A DNA stretch of 64,000 nt, taken from positions 3,883,854 to 3,947,853 of the forward strand of contig OZ038324.1 in NCBI GenBank assembly GCA_964035795.1. The letters run 5' to 3'. Source of the stretch: Pterobdella sp. o SKG-2022 (taxonomy: Eukaryota > Annelida > Clitellata > Hirudinida > Piscicolidae). Numbering within the stretch: position 1 is the first letter of the stretch; each line of letters begins with the position of its first letter. The notes beneath the pieces were generated by a model that had not been told where the DNA came from, did no database searches, and worked only from the letters and a program-made list of their open reading frames with translations. A program made the position numbers and the translations under genes. Shown here in pieces: positions 1 to 29,693 of the stretch.

Positions 1-236
1 TGATACAAAAGAATTCAATTGAAATTGATACTAATTCAAAAATTAAAATTCATTAATATCTTATTATTATTCAAAACAGACATTAAATTTAATATAAATT
101 TCACCAATAAAAAACAAAACTAATAACTTCATAATAACAATAATTATGGTAATAATAATAATAAAAATAATGCTAATAAAAATAATAATAATAAATTTTA
201 GCATTAATAATTATTAATACAAAACATCCTCAAAAC

Positions 237-7586
<7,350 letters not shown>

Positions 7587-8053
7587 TTTAATTCTGTTTC
7601 ATTTATGGTCGAAAAATAAAAAATGCTTTTTTTCTAAACATTTAATTGTGAGTTTTTGATTTCATTGTAACATCACTTTCAAATTTTGAATCATTGCTTA
7701 GTTGTTTTAAATAGTTATCAAGAAATGTTTGTCTTCTACATCAAAGTTTTCTTCCTTATATACTTCTTTTTCACAGGATTTTTTATATAATATCTTTTCA
7801 GTTGAAAATATGTTAATAAAGTTAAAAATTATTTTTTGATGTTGAAAAATATTCGATTATATAAAGTTTTTAAATGAGATTCAACTCAGCGCTAACTATA
7901 AATGCCGTCTTGCTTTTAGTTGGATATTTATTGTAATAACACTGAGGGATTTTTAGTGTATTTTAAAAAATGGTAAAAACAATACTTTTTATATTTTCTT
8001 GATTTATAGTTTTATTAAAGATTATGTTTTGAAAGTTTTTTTTAAAATTTTCA
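7587..8053. promoter_or_regulatory. Shared 467-bp divergent promoter region of SLC6 and DCUN1D
   Basis: Gene-free, AT-rich stretch between the two start codons of head-to-head genes. It must hold both 5' UTRs and both promoters unless unseen non-coding exons lie elsewhere. No convincing core promoter motif could be picked out by eye. Confidence 0.5.
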
Positions 8054-10298
8054 ATGCAACCGCAAGTCAACATAAACAACATTTTACAGCACAAATTAAA
8101 ATCTGGACAAAAAGAAAAAATTCGGCAGTTTATCAATTTCACTCAAACTACTGAAAATATTTCTATAAATTGTTTGTCGGCCCATGACTGGAGACTAGAG
8201 GCGGCCGTTGATAACTTTTTTCAGTTTCCCGAAAGATACTGCCGAGATGTTAAACAAACACTAGACAGAAAAAAAATCGAAACACTTTTCAATAGATACA
8301 GAGGTTGAAAAATTTTTTGATTGATAAGAAGATTATAAAATCACATAAAAATAATTAAAAAAATCTCTATAAAATTAAACTATGATTACAACCAAAGATA
8401 TAGTTCTACTTAGAAAATAACACCAGCTGACACCACAAACACACAGACCCTCATGAACCTAACAAGATAACAGCTGAAGGTATGATGGAGTTTTTAGAAG
8501 AATTAGGTCTAAATCCTGAAAGTCGAACTGTTCTAATTCTTGCCTGGAAGTTCCAAGCTGCCACTCAATGTGTTTTCACCAAGGAAGAGTTCATCAGTGG
8601 ATTCATCAATCTAAGGTGCTTTTCTGTAATAATATCATTACTGACGCAAATAATAGTTTATATAATAACAAAGTAATTTTATAAGTACTAAATACTATTA
8701 CTTCAAATGATTTATGCATAATAATCATTTTTTTTCGAAAAAAAATCTGCTACATCAACTATAAAAGCCAACTTTCATATCCAGTGTTGATTCCCTGGAA
8801 CGATTAAAGAGCAAGTGCACCAGCCTTGAACAGGAGATAACTGACCCAACTCGACTCAAAGAGTTTTACCAATTCACCTTCAACTACGCAAAAAATCCTA
8901 ACCATAAGTGTCTTGGTATGTGGTTGTTATTGGTGGATGGTTTCTGTAATGATGATGTGTTGTTGAAGATTTTGTTGTTGTTTAGCTCCAACTTCCAAAG
9001 ACTCTTGCAACTTTCTGGAGCGAATACCAAAAGAAACTTGTAGCTTCGAGAATGTTGTTGAAGATGGGGTTGTTAATGGGATAAAATGGTACTAAATATT
9101 TTGGAGGTTTGTTGTTAGTGGATGTAGATTGCATTTGGTGAAGAAGCTAGTTTTAATGTGGCTATATAAATTTTACCAAAAGAATATAAATATAATAGGA
9201 ACTTTGAACAATGCAAGATGAGATGCCATGAAAGTAAATACACACATCACATGCAGAATTAGACATGGCCATAGCCTACTGGCAAATCGTTCTTCATGAC
9301 AAGTTCAAGTTTCTCTCACTGTGGACTAAATATTTAACAGTATGTTTCTATGTAGTGGAATGAAAATTAAGGGTGATGGTGGCTGTGGTTAAGATTGGGA
9401 GAGGGATATTGATTATTTGGTGCTGGTAATGGTCTTCATTGGGCTAACAATGTCTAAACAGTTAAGAAAATTATTTGTTTTTAGTATAGATACTACTGTT
9501 TCTGTACTAAGTTAAACCTTAAACTTCCAGTGTGAAAAACTTAGTGTTCATCATGAATTTTAAGTTAATCAAAAGCATTGGTATATGCACTAGTAACACC
9601 ACATAAAATCAACCTGATTTGATATATATGCATTAGTATCATTGCATATAACATTTAACTCATTAGGACCATTACAAGAGAGCTGTCTCAAAGGACACAT
9701 GGAATCTTCTTTTGGATTTCTGTCTCAACATTAATGATGATATGAGCAACTATGACGAAGAAGGTTGGTCACGTTATTGTTTTTTTTGTACTCTGAGCAC
9801 CCTAGTCTTGTTGGGTGCTCCTCATGTCTCCATCAAGACCGTCCAGTGGTCAAGAAGCTCAGCCGTTCTCACGGGGTTGGTCCACAGACTCTCGGGGCCC
9901 AGTGCCACGTTATTGTGTTGTGTTTTTTTTATTGGTTGTCTTGTTATTCTGCGTGGTTGTGTCGTTGTTTTTGAACTGTGGTATTGTGTTGTTATGCAGA
10001 GGTTCGTTATTTTGTTAGTTAGGTTGTTTTATTTTATGATGTTGTGTTGTTTCGCTTTTGTTGTTTTAGATAATAATTTCATTATGTTGTGATTTAGTTA
10101 TACTATAATTAGCTAGTAATTATTAAAATACGTAGTTATGATAAAACGAATTTATACATAATCATTTTCATGCAAAACTCAATTATATTAAGATAATGAA
10201 TTTTCATTAATGTTGCAGGAGCGTGGCCTGTATTGATTGATGATTTCGTTGAGTACGCTAAACCGATAGTACGGGGAGAAAAACCACAACCACTTTAA
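8054..10298 (+). CDS. DCUN1D1: DCN1-like protein (defective in cullin neddylation, DCUN1D1/2 type)
   Basis: Scaffold-type E3 that helps UBC12 transfer NEDD8 to cullins. Six exons: 8054-8303, 8447-8615, 8785-8915, 9257-9339, 9667-9763 and 10219-10298. All have GT-AG borders and together give 269 aa, close to the 259 aa usual for this family. An N-terminal UBA-like region (residues about 15-60, [17 protein letters not shown]) is followed by the PONY/DCUN1 domain with [29 protein letters not shown] and DTWNLLLDF. The signature [19 protein letters not shown] near the C-terminus carries the acidic residues that bind the cullin. The N-terminus is about ten residues longer than in vertebrates, so a downstream start is possible. 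Paralogue-level assignment (1 versus 2) is not possible from this alone. Confidence 0.95.
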
Positions 10299-10302
10299 TA
10301 AA
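10297..10302 (+). terminator. AATAAA overlapping the DCUN1D stop codon
   Basis: The stop codon TAA (10296-10298) runs straight into AATAAA. If used as the polyadenylation signal, the 3' UTR would be only about 20 nt. A second AATAAA lies about 190 bp downstream near 10488. Confidence 0.45.
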
Positions 10303-10840
10303 AAATTTATTTTATTTTTAAAAAAATTTTTGAAAATATTATTAATATAATTATTTATATTTTTATAATTCTCTTAGGTACTTATAGTAGATTGGAATTA
10401 ATTTCATTTTTAATTTGATTGTATTGAATTTATCTGAGTGGTTTTTAAAAATGAATAGCAAGTCCCTTAGTAATATAACTTTTGAAATAAATTTGTAATA
10501 ATTATTCGCACTAATAACAAATTCACTTCAAAAACAATTTAAACTATGTTTAATGCCAAACCGACGTCAATTTGAAACTGACAAATTCACCCTAAAAATA
10601 CTTGAAAAATTAGAAGATTATAATAAAAAAAATTTTCCAATTGATTTTCAAGAAAATATGTGTGACAAATATCGACTAAGAACAAAATAAATTAAAGTAA
10701 AAAACCGACTCAATTATTATTTTTTGCAAAAAAATTAAATATTTAAAAAAATTTTTAATTTAATTGATCAAAAATTTTGTTTTATTACATAATTCTAAAC
10801 AAAGAGCTACTCAATATATTTACTTACCATTAGCCGGAAA
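10299..10840. other. Intergenic DCUN1D-RPL4
   Basis: AT-rich sequence of about 540 bp with no open frame resembling a known protein. It should include the 3' end of DCUN1D and the RPL4 promoter. Confidence 0.5.
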
Positions 10841-10854
10841 TTCCTATCGTCGAT

Positions 10855-10863
10855 CTTTTTTCT
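10855..10863 (+). promoter_or_regulatory. Candidate 5'-TOP tract of RPL4
   Basis: CTTTTTTCT, a C followed by an unbroken pyrimidine run, lies 31 bp before the RPL4 ATG. Ribosomal protein mRNAs in animals start with such 5'-terminal oligopyrimidine tracts, which couple translation to TOR signalling. Start-site use is inferred from position. Confidence 0.45.
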
Positions 10864-10893
10864 AACACGTTTTGAGTCAGTCTTTCTCACAAA

Positions 10894-13800
10894 ATGGTTA
10901 TTCCTTTAGATTCGTATTCAAACGATTTGGTTGTAATAAAAGATACGCATATGTTTTAAAAATAGGTTTTTAATCCATTTTTTTATCTCAAAACACGACA
11001 GGCACATAGACCATTTGTATCGGTATACGATGACAAGGGTATAGCTACAGGAGTAACTGTGCCTCTGCCTGCTGTGTTTAGAGCTCCTATTAGAACTGAT
11101 ATTGTTTCTACAGTTCACATGGACATGCTCAAGAACACAAGACAAGCATATGCAGTCTCTAAAAAAGCCGGTTAGTAAAAACATGTGATAAAATTTTAGA
11201 TCTCGTAATGGTTGACTCAAATTCTTTCGTTAATTTCAAAAGGACACCAAACATCTGCCGAATCTTGGGGAACTGGTAGAGCTGTGGCTCGTATCCCTCG
11301 TGTGAGTGGAGGTGGTACAAACAGAAGCGGTCAAGGTGCTTTCGGAAATATGTGTAGAGGAGGTAGAATGTTTGCTCCTACAAAAACATTCCGTAAATGG
11401 CACAGACATATTAACAAGAACCAAAAGAGATATGCTGTATGTTCTGCAATTGCTGCTTCAGGAATCACAGGGCTTGTTCAAGCTAAAGGTGATTTATAAT
11501 TGATTTGACGTTAATTGCTTAATGATGAAATGCATTGGTCTGTGATTCTGAATTATTATGAATTCAACACAATGCTATCTACTGAAAACATGTCTTATGT
11601 TTGTCTCTATCAACAATGTAGGTACAATATGAGAAAGATCACTCATCATTCAAATAATTATAAAATTCAATTAAAGTGGTGAATTGCATTAGTCTGCTTT
11701 TTTGAATTATTTTGAAGTAACAAAATGCTTTTTACTGATTATTTCACAACAATTTAAACAATTGATGTTTTTTGAATAAATGCTTGAATTCTTAATGACA
11801 TGATGAAATGCATTGGTCCGTGTTTCTGAATTCATATGAAGTCACAACAATGCTATTTACTGATTATTAGATAGATGCAACTTTGATTGTGTAAAACTTT
11901 TATATATTGGATATTAAGAATTGATCATTGTTCTGATGAATTGCATTGGTCCGTGTTTCTGATAAAAATATGAAGTCAAAACAATGCTTTCTTCTGATTG
12001 CAATGCTTCAAACTAATTCATCTGGAAAATTGTTCAAGTCACTTATATCAAATTCATGTTGACAATTGATAAAAGTGTAAGATTTTGAAACATCCCACAT
12101 CAGGTCATGTTATTGACAACATCCCTGAGGTCCCTTTGGTGTTGAGTGACAAGGTGCAGGATGTACAAAAGACCAAAGAGGCTGTTTCCATTCTCAGGAA
12201 ACTCAAAGCCTGGGCCGACATTGAAAAGGTAACTAATCATATTCTTTTTCATTTTTGGTTCAATCATTTTTTAAATCAATCATTATTGTCTTCAGGTCAA
12301 AGATTCAAAACGCTTCCGTGCTGGTAAAGGTAAAATGAGAAATCGAAGAAGAATTCAAAAAAGAGGTCCTTTGGTGATATATGACAAAGACAATGGCATC
12401 ACAAAAGCCTTCAGAAACATCCCCGGTATCACCCTTCTATCTGTCGATCGCCTCAACCTTCTCAAACTTGCCCCTGGAGGTCATGTTGGTAGGTTCTGTA
12501 TTTGGACTGAATCAGCCTTCAAACAACTCGACTCCATCTATGGTACCTGGACAAAAACTTCTGATCAAAAAGAGGGATACACGTTAGTTTGTGTTTGATT
12601 GAGTTTTCCATATTTTCATAATTTGAAATTTTGCTGCATGCAATATAATTTTAAAATTTCATATGACAGTCTTCCTTCACCTCTCATGTCCAACCCTGAC
12701 CTCGCTCGTCTCCTCAAGTCTGATGAGATTCAAAAAGCTCTTAGAGACCCCATAAAAGAGAAAAAGAAAAGGGTACTCAAGAGAAACCCACTTAAAAATC
12801 CCAAGGTCAGTATGGACATCTTTCATTTGTCTATCCTTTTCATAAATCATATATAAAAACATGGTTTATTTTTTGTAATGTAATGTAATACGGTATTTAT
12901 AAAGCGCTTTTCTTTATAGATCAAAGCGCTTGCTACAAATTTAATGTAGCGAAAACACACTGAGAAACAGGTGCTAATTGTCGGCCCACGCGGGATTGAA
13001 ACCGGTAATTTTAGATAATTAATATAATGCTCAACCATTGAGCTATAGGGGCCGACCATTGTGAACAGTTAGCCTCAAAATTGTGAATCATAAAAAAACG
13101 ACAAAACTTGAATTTTTTTATTTTGACAAAGCTTTTTGATATATTCTATATCATCATCAGTTAACTCATGGTTTTTTTTGTGTTTACATTGCATTGCCTT
13201 ATAAATGTCAAGATGATCAATTTAATTTTTAATACACAGTATAATTTGATCAATTCAATTGAGAATGTATCATTGGCACAGGTATTGAGGAGACTCAATC
13301 CATACTCTTCAGTTGAGAGAACAGCAGCCAGACAAGTGGAAAAAAGGCAGAAGAAGTTGAGGAATGAGCTTCTGAATGCCAAGAGGGGGGTGAGTGATTG
13401 TATCTGAAGGTGTTGCATGTGTTGTGGAATTAAAGATTTCCCTGATTAGTTTTTATTGGTTTCGTGTAAAGGTATTTAATTTTTTTTTGAATGGTGTGGT
13501 GGCTAGGGTGATGAACCATGGACTTATAATTTCCCCATGCTGGGGTATTGTCTTAAAAATGATCAGGTTTTATAACAATTGAATTGAATTTTATTTTCAA
13601 ATTATGGTCATTATTTTCACGTACAATTTGTCATTCCAAACTGCCTTTGTAACGTTTCAAAGCGTAAGGAGCAGTTGACAGTTTTCACACATTTCAAATT
13701 GATTCTCAAAATTCAACCACAAAATATTACCGATGATTTTTTCAAATGAAAATTTGGTTTATAATAAGCATGTTTTTATTTGAATGTGATCATTTTGTTG

Positions 13801-14653
13801 CTTTTTATTGATATGACAACACCAGAGCATGCTATTTCGAAGAGAGGTTGTATTCTAATATATTGCTTGATAACTGATGCATTGAAAGGTTTCATTAATT
13901 TATTGAAATGTTTTTACAAGTACTACGATGCTGTAACGCCATTTCACCTGCTCCTTCGTGCACAAAACTGTAACCTAAAAACAAAAAAAAACTAATAAAT
14001 GATGTACAATAAATAAAACATTGATTAATAAAATGTTAGGTGAGCCCTGAAAAGGAAAGCTTGATGAATAGGGTTTGTTGTGTCATGGGAATGTTTCAGT
14101 TTTAAATAACCAAATAATCTCAATTTATTTTATCGTTTTTGTCAGTTTGATCACCCTTTGAGGTGTGTTTATTTTTGAATATGTACCAAGTTAAATGAGT
14201 GAGCTTATAATAAATATACATACGCGCCTGTATTTATAGCAATGCATCATGTTAATAGGTAGAATTCCCTATAGAAAGCACCTAAAAATAATTATTAAAA
14301 TATGATACAGTTATCAGGAAAGATGGGCTTCCAAGCACAATATTATAAACTAGTGGAAGAGGATGAAGAGGTTGATGATAGTTGTATGAGAGGGGAACGC
14401 TTTAGTTTACTCTGTTAAATAAGCACTGGTCATTTAATTTTAAATCATTCTGCTTGCAAGTTTTCTGTGGTCTTTGAGGCTTGAAATTGTGATGGTGTTT
14501 CATGCAAGCTTTAGAATATCATGTTTCTATATATTTTTTAAAACGTTTCATTTGTAAATTTTTCACGGTTATACTAATAACAATTATGCTTGAGGTTCTG
14601 GGTTTTAATACGTTTTTCGTGTTGAATTTTGTTTCAAGTTTCTCACAAACCAT

Positions 14654-14695
<42 letters not shown>

Positions 14696-15002
14696 GAAAG
14701 TTTAGAGCTAACTAGCATGCGATGATGGTGTGGTTTCACATAAATTATGAAAGAAATCATCGGCGCATTTTGTTGAAAACGTTCATTTTTTATCAGCTTT
14801 CAAATATTTTTGTAACAAAGCATTATTTTAGTTTGATTTGTTTGTAAAAGCTTCGACTTTGGTTTCTGTGAAGCTTCAATGAAATCATATTTAAAAATTG
14901 TAAATCATTTTTTAGATCGCTACGACAGACAGCAAGAAGACAGGCAAAAAAGCCAGACCAAGAGCTGCCGTCAAGACTGTCCCCAAGAAAGCTCAGAAGT
15001 GA
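10894..15002 (+). CDS. RPL4: 60S ribosomal protein L4 (uL4)
   Basis: Structural protein of the large ribosomal subunit whose loop lines the peptide exit tunnel. Eight exons: 10894-10896 (ATG only), 11002-11170, 11243-11488, 12104-12228, 12296-12582, 12670-12805, 13282-13389 and 14916-15002. All are GT-AG and give 386 aa. Near-invariant blocks are easy to read: [79 protein letters not shown] and [10 protein letters not shown]. The C-terminal Lys/Arg tail is shorter than in vertebrates (family about 360-430 aa). The start is forced: reading through the ATG meets a stop, while splicing ATG to the GCACATAGACC exon gives [10 protein letters not shown], matching the family N-terminus. Intron 3 carries four U18-like snoRNA copies, intron 6 a SINE, and intron 7 (1.5 kb) a (TG)n tract. 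Confidence 0.97.
11518..11589 (+). ncRNA. SNORD18: Box C/D snoRNA, U18 (SNORD18) type, copy 1
   Basis: Box C ATGATGA (11522-11528), guide CATTGGTCTGTGATT, box D' CTGA (11548-11551) and box D CTGA (11582-11585). The guide departs at two places from the form found in copies 3 and 4, so pairing with 28S rRNA would be weaker. It lies in RPL4 intron 3, the gene that also hosts U18 in vertebrates. Confidence 0.75.
11671..11742 (+). ncRNA. SNORD18: Box C/D snoRNA, U18 type, copy 2 (degenerate)
   Basis: Same layout and spacing as its neighbours but eroded. Box C is GTGGTGA (11676-11682), the guide reads GCATTAGTCTGCTTTT, box D' is TTGA, while box D CTGA (11735-11738) is intact. It is probably a decaying duplicate and may not be functional. 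Confidence 0.55.
11796..11867 (+). ncRNA. SNORD18: Box C/D snoRNA, U18 type, copy 3 (intact)
   Basis: Box C ATGATGA (11800-11806) is followed by the guide GCATTGGTCCGTGTTT, box D' CTGA (11826-11829) and box D CTGA (11860-11863). The guide equals the U18 guide and is complementary to the conserved 28S rRNA segment AAACACGGACCAA. By the D'+5 rule it directs 2'-O-methylation of the A in AAACACGG, the site U18 modifies in other animals. Confidence 0.88.
11929..12001 (+). ncRNA. SNORD18: Box C/D snoRNA, U18 type, copy 4 (intact)
   Basis: Box C CTGATGA (11933-11939), guide GCATTGGTCCGTGTTT identical to copy 3, box D' CTGA (11959-11962) and box D CTGA (11994-11997). All four copies share an ACAATGCT- or AAATGCT-like stretch before box D. 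The spacing of copies is about 125-155 bp, consistent with local tandem duplication inside the intron. Confidence 0.87.
12875..13057 (-). mobile_element. tRNA-derived SINE copy 2 (RPL4 intron 6)
   Basis: On the minus strand the head begins GGTCGGCCCC. It has an A box TAGCTCAATGGTTGAGC (13029-13045) and a B box GGTTTCAATCC (12993-13003), both matching RNA polymerase III promoter patterns. The tail contains two AAGCGC blocks (AAGCGCTTTGATC and AAAGCGC) and ends in short TTACA repeats. It is better preserved than the copy at 6440-6605. Confidence 0.85.
14656..14694 (+). repeat. (TG)n microsatellite
   Basis: About 19 uninterrupted TG units inside RPL4 intron 7. The rest of this 1.5-kb intron shows no recognisable element. 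Confidence 0.97.
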
Positions 15003-15512
15003 TCGATTGAATAAATGACAAATTCTATTCGGTTATTTACGCTGACTGAAATTATAATAAAATTATCAAAATTTTGTTTGAATACTTATCTCGGTCACAC
15101 AATCGTTATATACTATTTCCCGAATGATTAATAACTTAATGCTTCGAAAGCGTTTGTAAGCTAAGCTTTCGCAATGTGACTGATAATTAGATAGCTGAGC
15201 TGATTCGATATTATCTTGCGTTGAACTTCGTTTAGAGTGGAGGCTGAGTAGGGTGCTCATGAAATAATTCAATCGGTATATAAATAAATGCTGAGTTACA
15301 TAATTCGCAAATTGTACTTTTTTGTTAAACAAAATTTTTGCAATTGAAAATCTCGTTATATCCCTATGTTTTGCGCATGCTTATATACATAAATTTCTAT
15401 AGACAAATGTTTTTTCTGTCTGAATACTCATAAAAGGATACGGCTGACGAATATAGTTTTTTATTTTTTATATTAATAAAATGTTGTTTAACTAATTTGA
15501 AATAAATTTAAA
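15003..15512. other. Intergenic RPL4-AGAP
   Basis: About 500 bp of AT-rich sequence without a supported gene. It must contain the AGAP promoter unless a non-coding first exon lies elsewhere. Confidence 0.5.
15010..15015 (+). terminator. RPL4 polyadenylation signal AATAAA
   Basis: AATAAA lies 7 nt after the RPL4 stop codon, implying a 3' UTR of only a few tens of nucleotides, as is usual for ribosomal protein genes. Confidence 0.7.
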
Positions 15513-26300
<10,788 letters not shown>

Positions 26301-27949
26301 AATTTCTATTTGAGCTGTTGAGGTGTTGATGACTAACCATTGTAGGAATCACTTTAAATGGAGCGCCAATTGTATAATTATTTAAATATATATATACAGT
26401 TTTGTATGTATATTTTTACCTGTATCTATAAATAGTTGTAAACATCACAAGGTTTAGTATTGTGGTTGTGTGTTCGGTGGTCAATTGTTCGTGTTTGGTT
26501 TTAATAGCAGGGGTTTAATTTGATTGTTTTATTTTTTTTTCATGAATCATTTTTTATTTTTACTGTTTCATTTTTTTAATTATTTCCAACTATTTTTATC
26601 GTTACTGTAGTTTTTTATCGGTTTATTATTGTTTTTATTATTGATATTAATTGAGTTATTATTTTTATTATTGATGCTTCTGGTGTGTCTGTAACACTTG
26701 GTGAAAGAGATGTAAGTTATTTATTTGGTGTGTTCAACTGTGTGTGTTTCTTATGATGTGTGTGCGTGGTGTGTGTTATTCTTTTTGTTTCTATATATGT
26801 GTTATGTGATTATTTATTTCGGCTGTATGTATGAGTGTACGGCTTATACACCTATCTACCTATCAACGCAAGTTTGTATGTATGTGTGCATGTATGTAAC
26901 AGGGATAGTAATAGCATCAATAGACACATAATCATTCATCACTAATCACATCTAAGTGAGTGATTTACCTGTTCAATACGTTTATATGTAAACATCACTA
27001 TAGTCTATCAATGTGTCGTTGTGTGGGTTTATGTATGTGTATGCACCAACACACACTTTTTTGAGCTGCCTTAAGGTGGGTAACAAAGAGGAAGATGTCC
27101 GTGAGCATGTATGGAAGTTAATGTGAGAATTTATGAAGAAATGCATGCGGGTATATACATATAAATGAGTTTTTATAACGACAGCTGTGCCATGAAATTC
27201 GAATATATTTTTCTATCTTCCTTTTGGCGTGTGGTGAGGTGTGTGTGTTCAAGTGGGTTTTATTAGTAGCTATTAATAAATCTACGAGCTTTTTTTATTA
27301 TTTTTGCAATTTTTATTATTTTTTATTAGTATATTATTATCGTTGTTATTAGGATTTGTTATTATTGTTATTATTATATCATTTTTATTGTTATCATTAT
27401 CACAGACATCTTATAAAAGCGGCACGTATTCAAGCCAGCGTCACCTCTTGATGATTATATCGGGTGTGTTCCGTCATCCATAATGGTTTTTGTGGACTTT
27501 TGCGTGTACGGGCGCTTCAGGTGCCCTTTTTTACACTGTTCAACTGCTATGTAAGGATTTGTGTTTGCTTCACTGTCGGTGTCTTTGTTTCTGTCTCTTC
27601 CTTTCTGTCAGTCTGTTTATTATTATTATTATTATTATTTGTATTATTAATTTTATTATTGTTTTTTTTCTTATTATACATTATTCTGATGTTTTTTTTA
27701 GTTCTTAGTTAAATCTTATTGACGAAACATGATTTTCTATTTATTGATGCTTTTATTATTTCTAACCTAGAAAAAGCTTCATCCACACTCTAGGATAACT
27801 ATCTCTGTCGATTGACACCTGCTTTCGCCTTGGTGATTGCCTCGATATCTGGTGGGAAGCTCATCGAGGTTGAGGACTGTTTTTACTTACGTCATAGATG
27901 TAATCTATCTGAATACTGAAGTTTTTCTCAGATCACGCTCTTGAAAATA

Positions 27950-28180
27950 TTAAATCCAGGATAAATGCTTTAGAGTACCCTGTTCATGCATCTGCAGATC
28001 AGTTTTCTTATAGAGGATGAGTTGTAGTTGGTCAAGACTGATCTTTTGATCATAGCCGTTGTGAAGAATATTTCCTTGTCTCCACGTGCACACAAGGCTT
28101 CTTAACCCATTCGTCATGTACCAATCTTTTGTTTCAAAGCCGCATTCATACGAGGGGCTTGTTCGACTGAATGGTACCAC
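27950..28180 (-). pseudogene. Unassigned open fragment, possibly a decayed coding segment
   Basis: An open stretch of about 76 codons has protein-like composition (YECGFETKDWYMTNGLRSL, then ISLDQLQLILYKKTDLQ), unlike the low-complexity frames around it. I do not recognise the family. No splice sites or extension are clear; it could be a relic of a mobile element or an isolated exon. Confidence 0.3.
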
Positions 28181-29616
28181 ACTTTCACTATTCGTTTTGA
28201 ATACCTTTTGTTTTTGAGATTTTTCAACAGCACAAACAATGTTTGCTGTAGCTGGTATCTCCAGGAATAAGCCTGATGTCTTTTCTTTGTTGTGTTGCTT
28301 AGTAAATTCTTCTTTAAAACTTATGATCTTTGTTTCGTGCTAGACTCGTGGAGAACTTCTCAATTCACTTTATACTACACAAAATGTGGCGCTATAAAAA
28401 CGATGAATCATGTGGATGAATTATTCTTTCAAAAATGATCTTTTTGAACGCCAATCTGAATTTTCTAATTTCATTAAAATGTTAAAGTCCTCTCAAAAGC
28501 ATCACTATAGCACTTCATCACTGTTGCCAACTCCATCACCACCATCATAATCATCATCGCAATCACTATCATCATCATCAACTCCGTTACCAGTTTCACC
28601 ACCATTTATAGTCACGATGGTAGTTATTTTGTGAGAAGACATTTTGAATCGAAATTAGTTACAAGGCGGGAAACTTCTCTGAAAGTTCTAAAATATCTGC
28701 TTCCATAAAAGCCAATTAGTTAAGACGTTTGTTTTGGATAAGTAGGTATCTATTTATAAATAAACTTTTCCATTAATAGTTACACATTAAAAAATAACAA
28801 TGGCTATAAATAGTATTTTATAAATAACTTTTTGTAGGAATCTATTTTAAATAACCCCTATATAGCTACCTATATTTGTGAATGTATGTTTACTAAAAGC
28901 TTCAGATCTAGCTTTAAATATAATAACGTTTTTATATATCAGTTTATTTTATTTTTTTTCATTTTTATTTTTTATTTTTGTTTTTTTTTCTTAATGACGT
29001 TATTTTTCCATTTTATCCATCTCAGTGTTATTTAATTTCAATACTTTTCTCTATTCAAATTTATGAGGCCATCAATGACTTGTTGTGCACTATTTTTATG
29101 TTTTCTTACTATTGTTCAACAGTTAAAAACAATTATTAATCACATATTTTTATCCTTATTGTTAAATTATTATTATTATCATTAGCTATATCTTCATAAG
29201 AATCTAAGTTCAATCTCAGGTACTCAATGTCACTACCTTTTGTCCCACGTGACTTATTATTATTTCTGTTATTTTAATAATAGTAATATTATTATTTTTG
29301 TTATTGTTCAAGCATTACTTTTTCAAAATTTCTCTCCATTCGTGTTTGACTGGCTTCACAACACAGGCCGTCTTCCAATAATCGCCAATTCAAACAATGG
29401 GCTCATCTTGAGTTTCATCATTTTTATGTTATATTCATATTAATATCATTTAATCATGTTTCAATTGTACTTTCATATTATTTCAATTTTTTATGTTTTT
29501 TAACGTTAAATAATAAGGATATTTTGGATTATTATCATTACCGCTACAATTGAAAAGCTTGTTGCACATCGAATCTCTTAGTGTTATTGCTTACAAAACA
29601 CTTGTATCTTATTTTG

Positions 29617-29693
29617 AGTTCCGTATGTGGGAATCGATCCTGTCTCATCAGGTTTTGTATCTATGAACGCTCGACCGCCCAGCCACCCACACA
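29617..29693 (-). mobile_element. tRNA-like SINE head relic
   Basis: On the minus strand TGGCTGGGCGGTCGAGCG (A-box region, 29669-29684) and GGATCGATTCCC (B-box region, 29629-29641) are spaced as in a tRNA. The acceptor and T-arm stems do not pair properly, so this is not a functional tRNA. It differs from the SINEs at 6440 and 12875 and may belong to another family. Confidence 0.5.

Noticed and set aside
13390..14915. A further snoRNA (such as U16) in RPL4 intron 7
   Set aside because: Scattered TGATGA and CTGA matches occur but none with correct spacing and a guide I can match to rRNA.
29617..29693. A genuine tRNA gene on the minus strand
   Set aside because: A and B boxes are recognisable but the T-arm and acceptor stems do not pair; better explained as a SINE relic.
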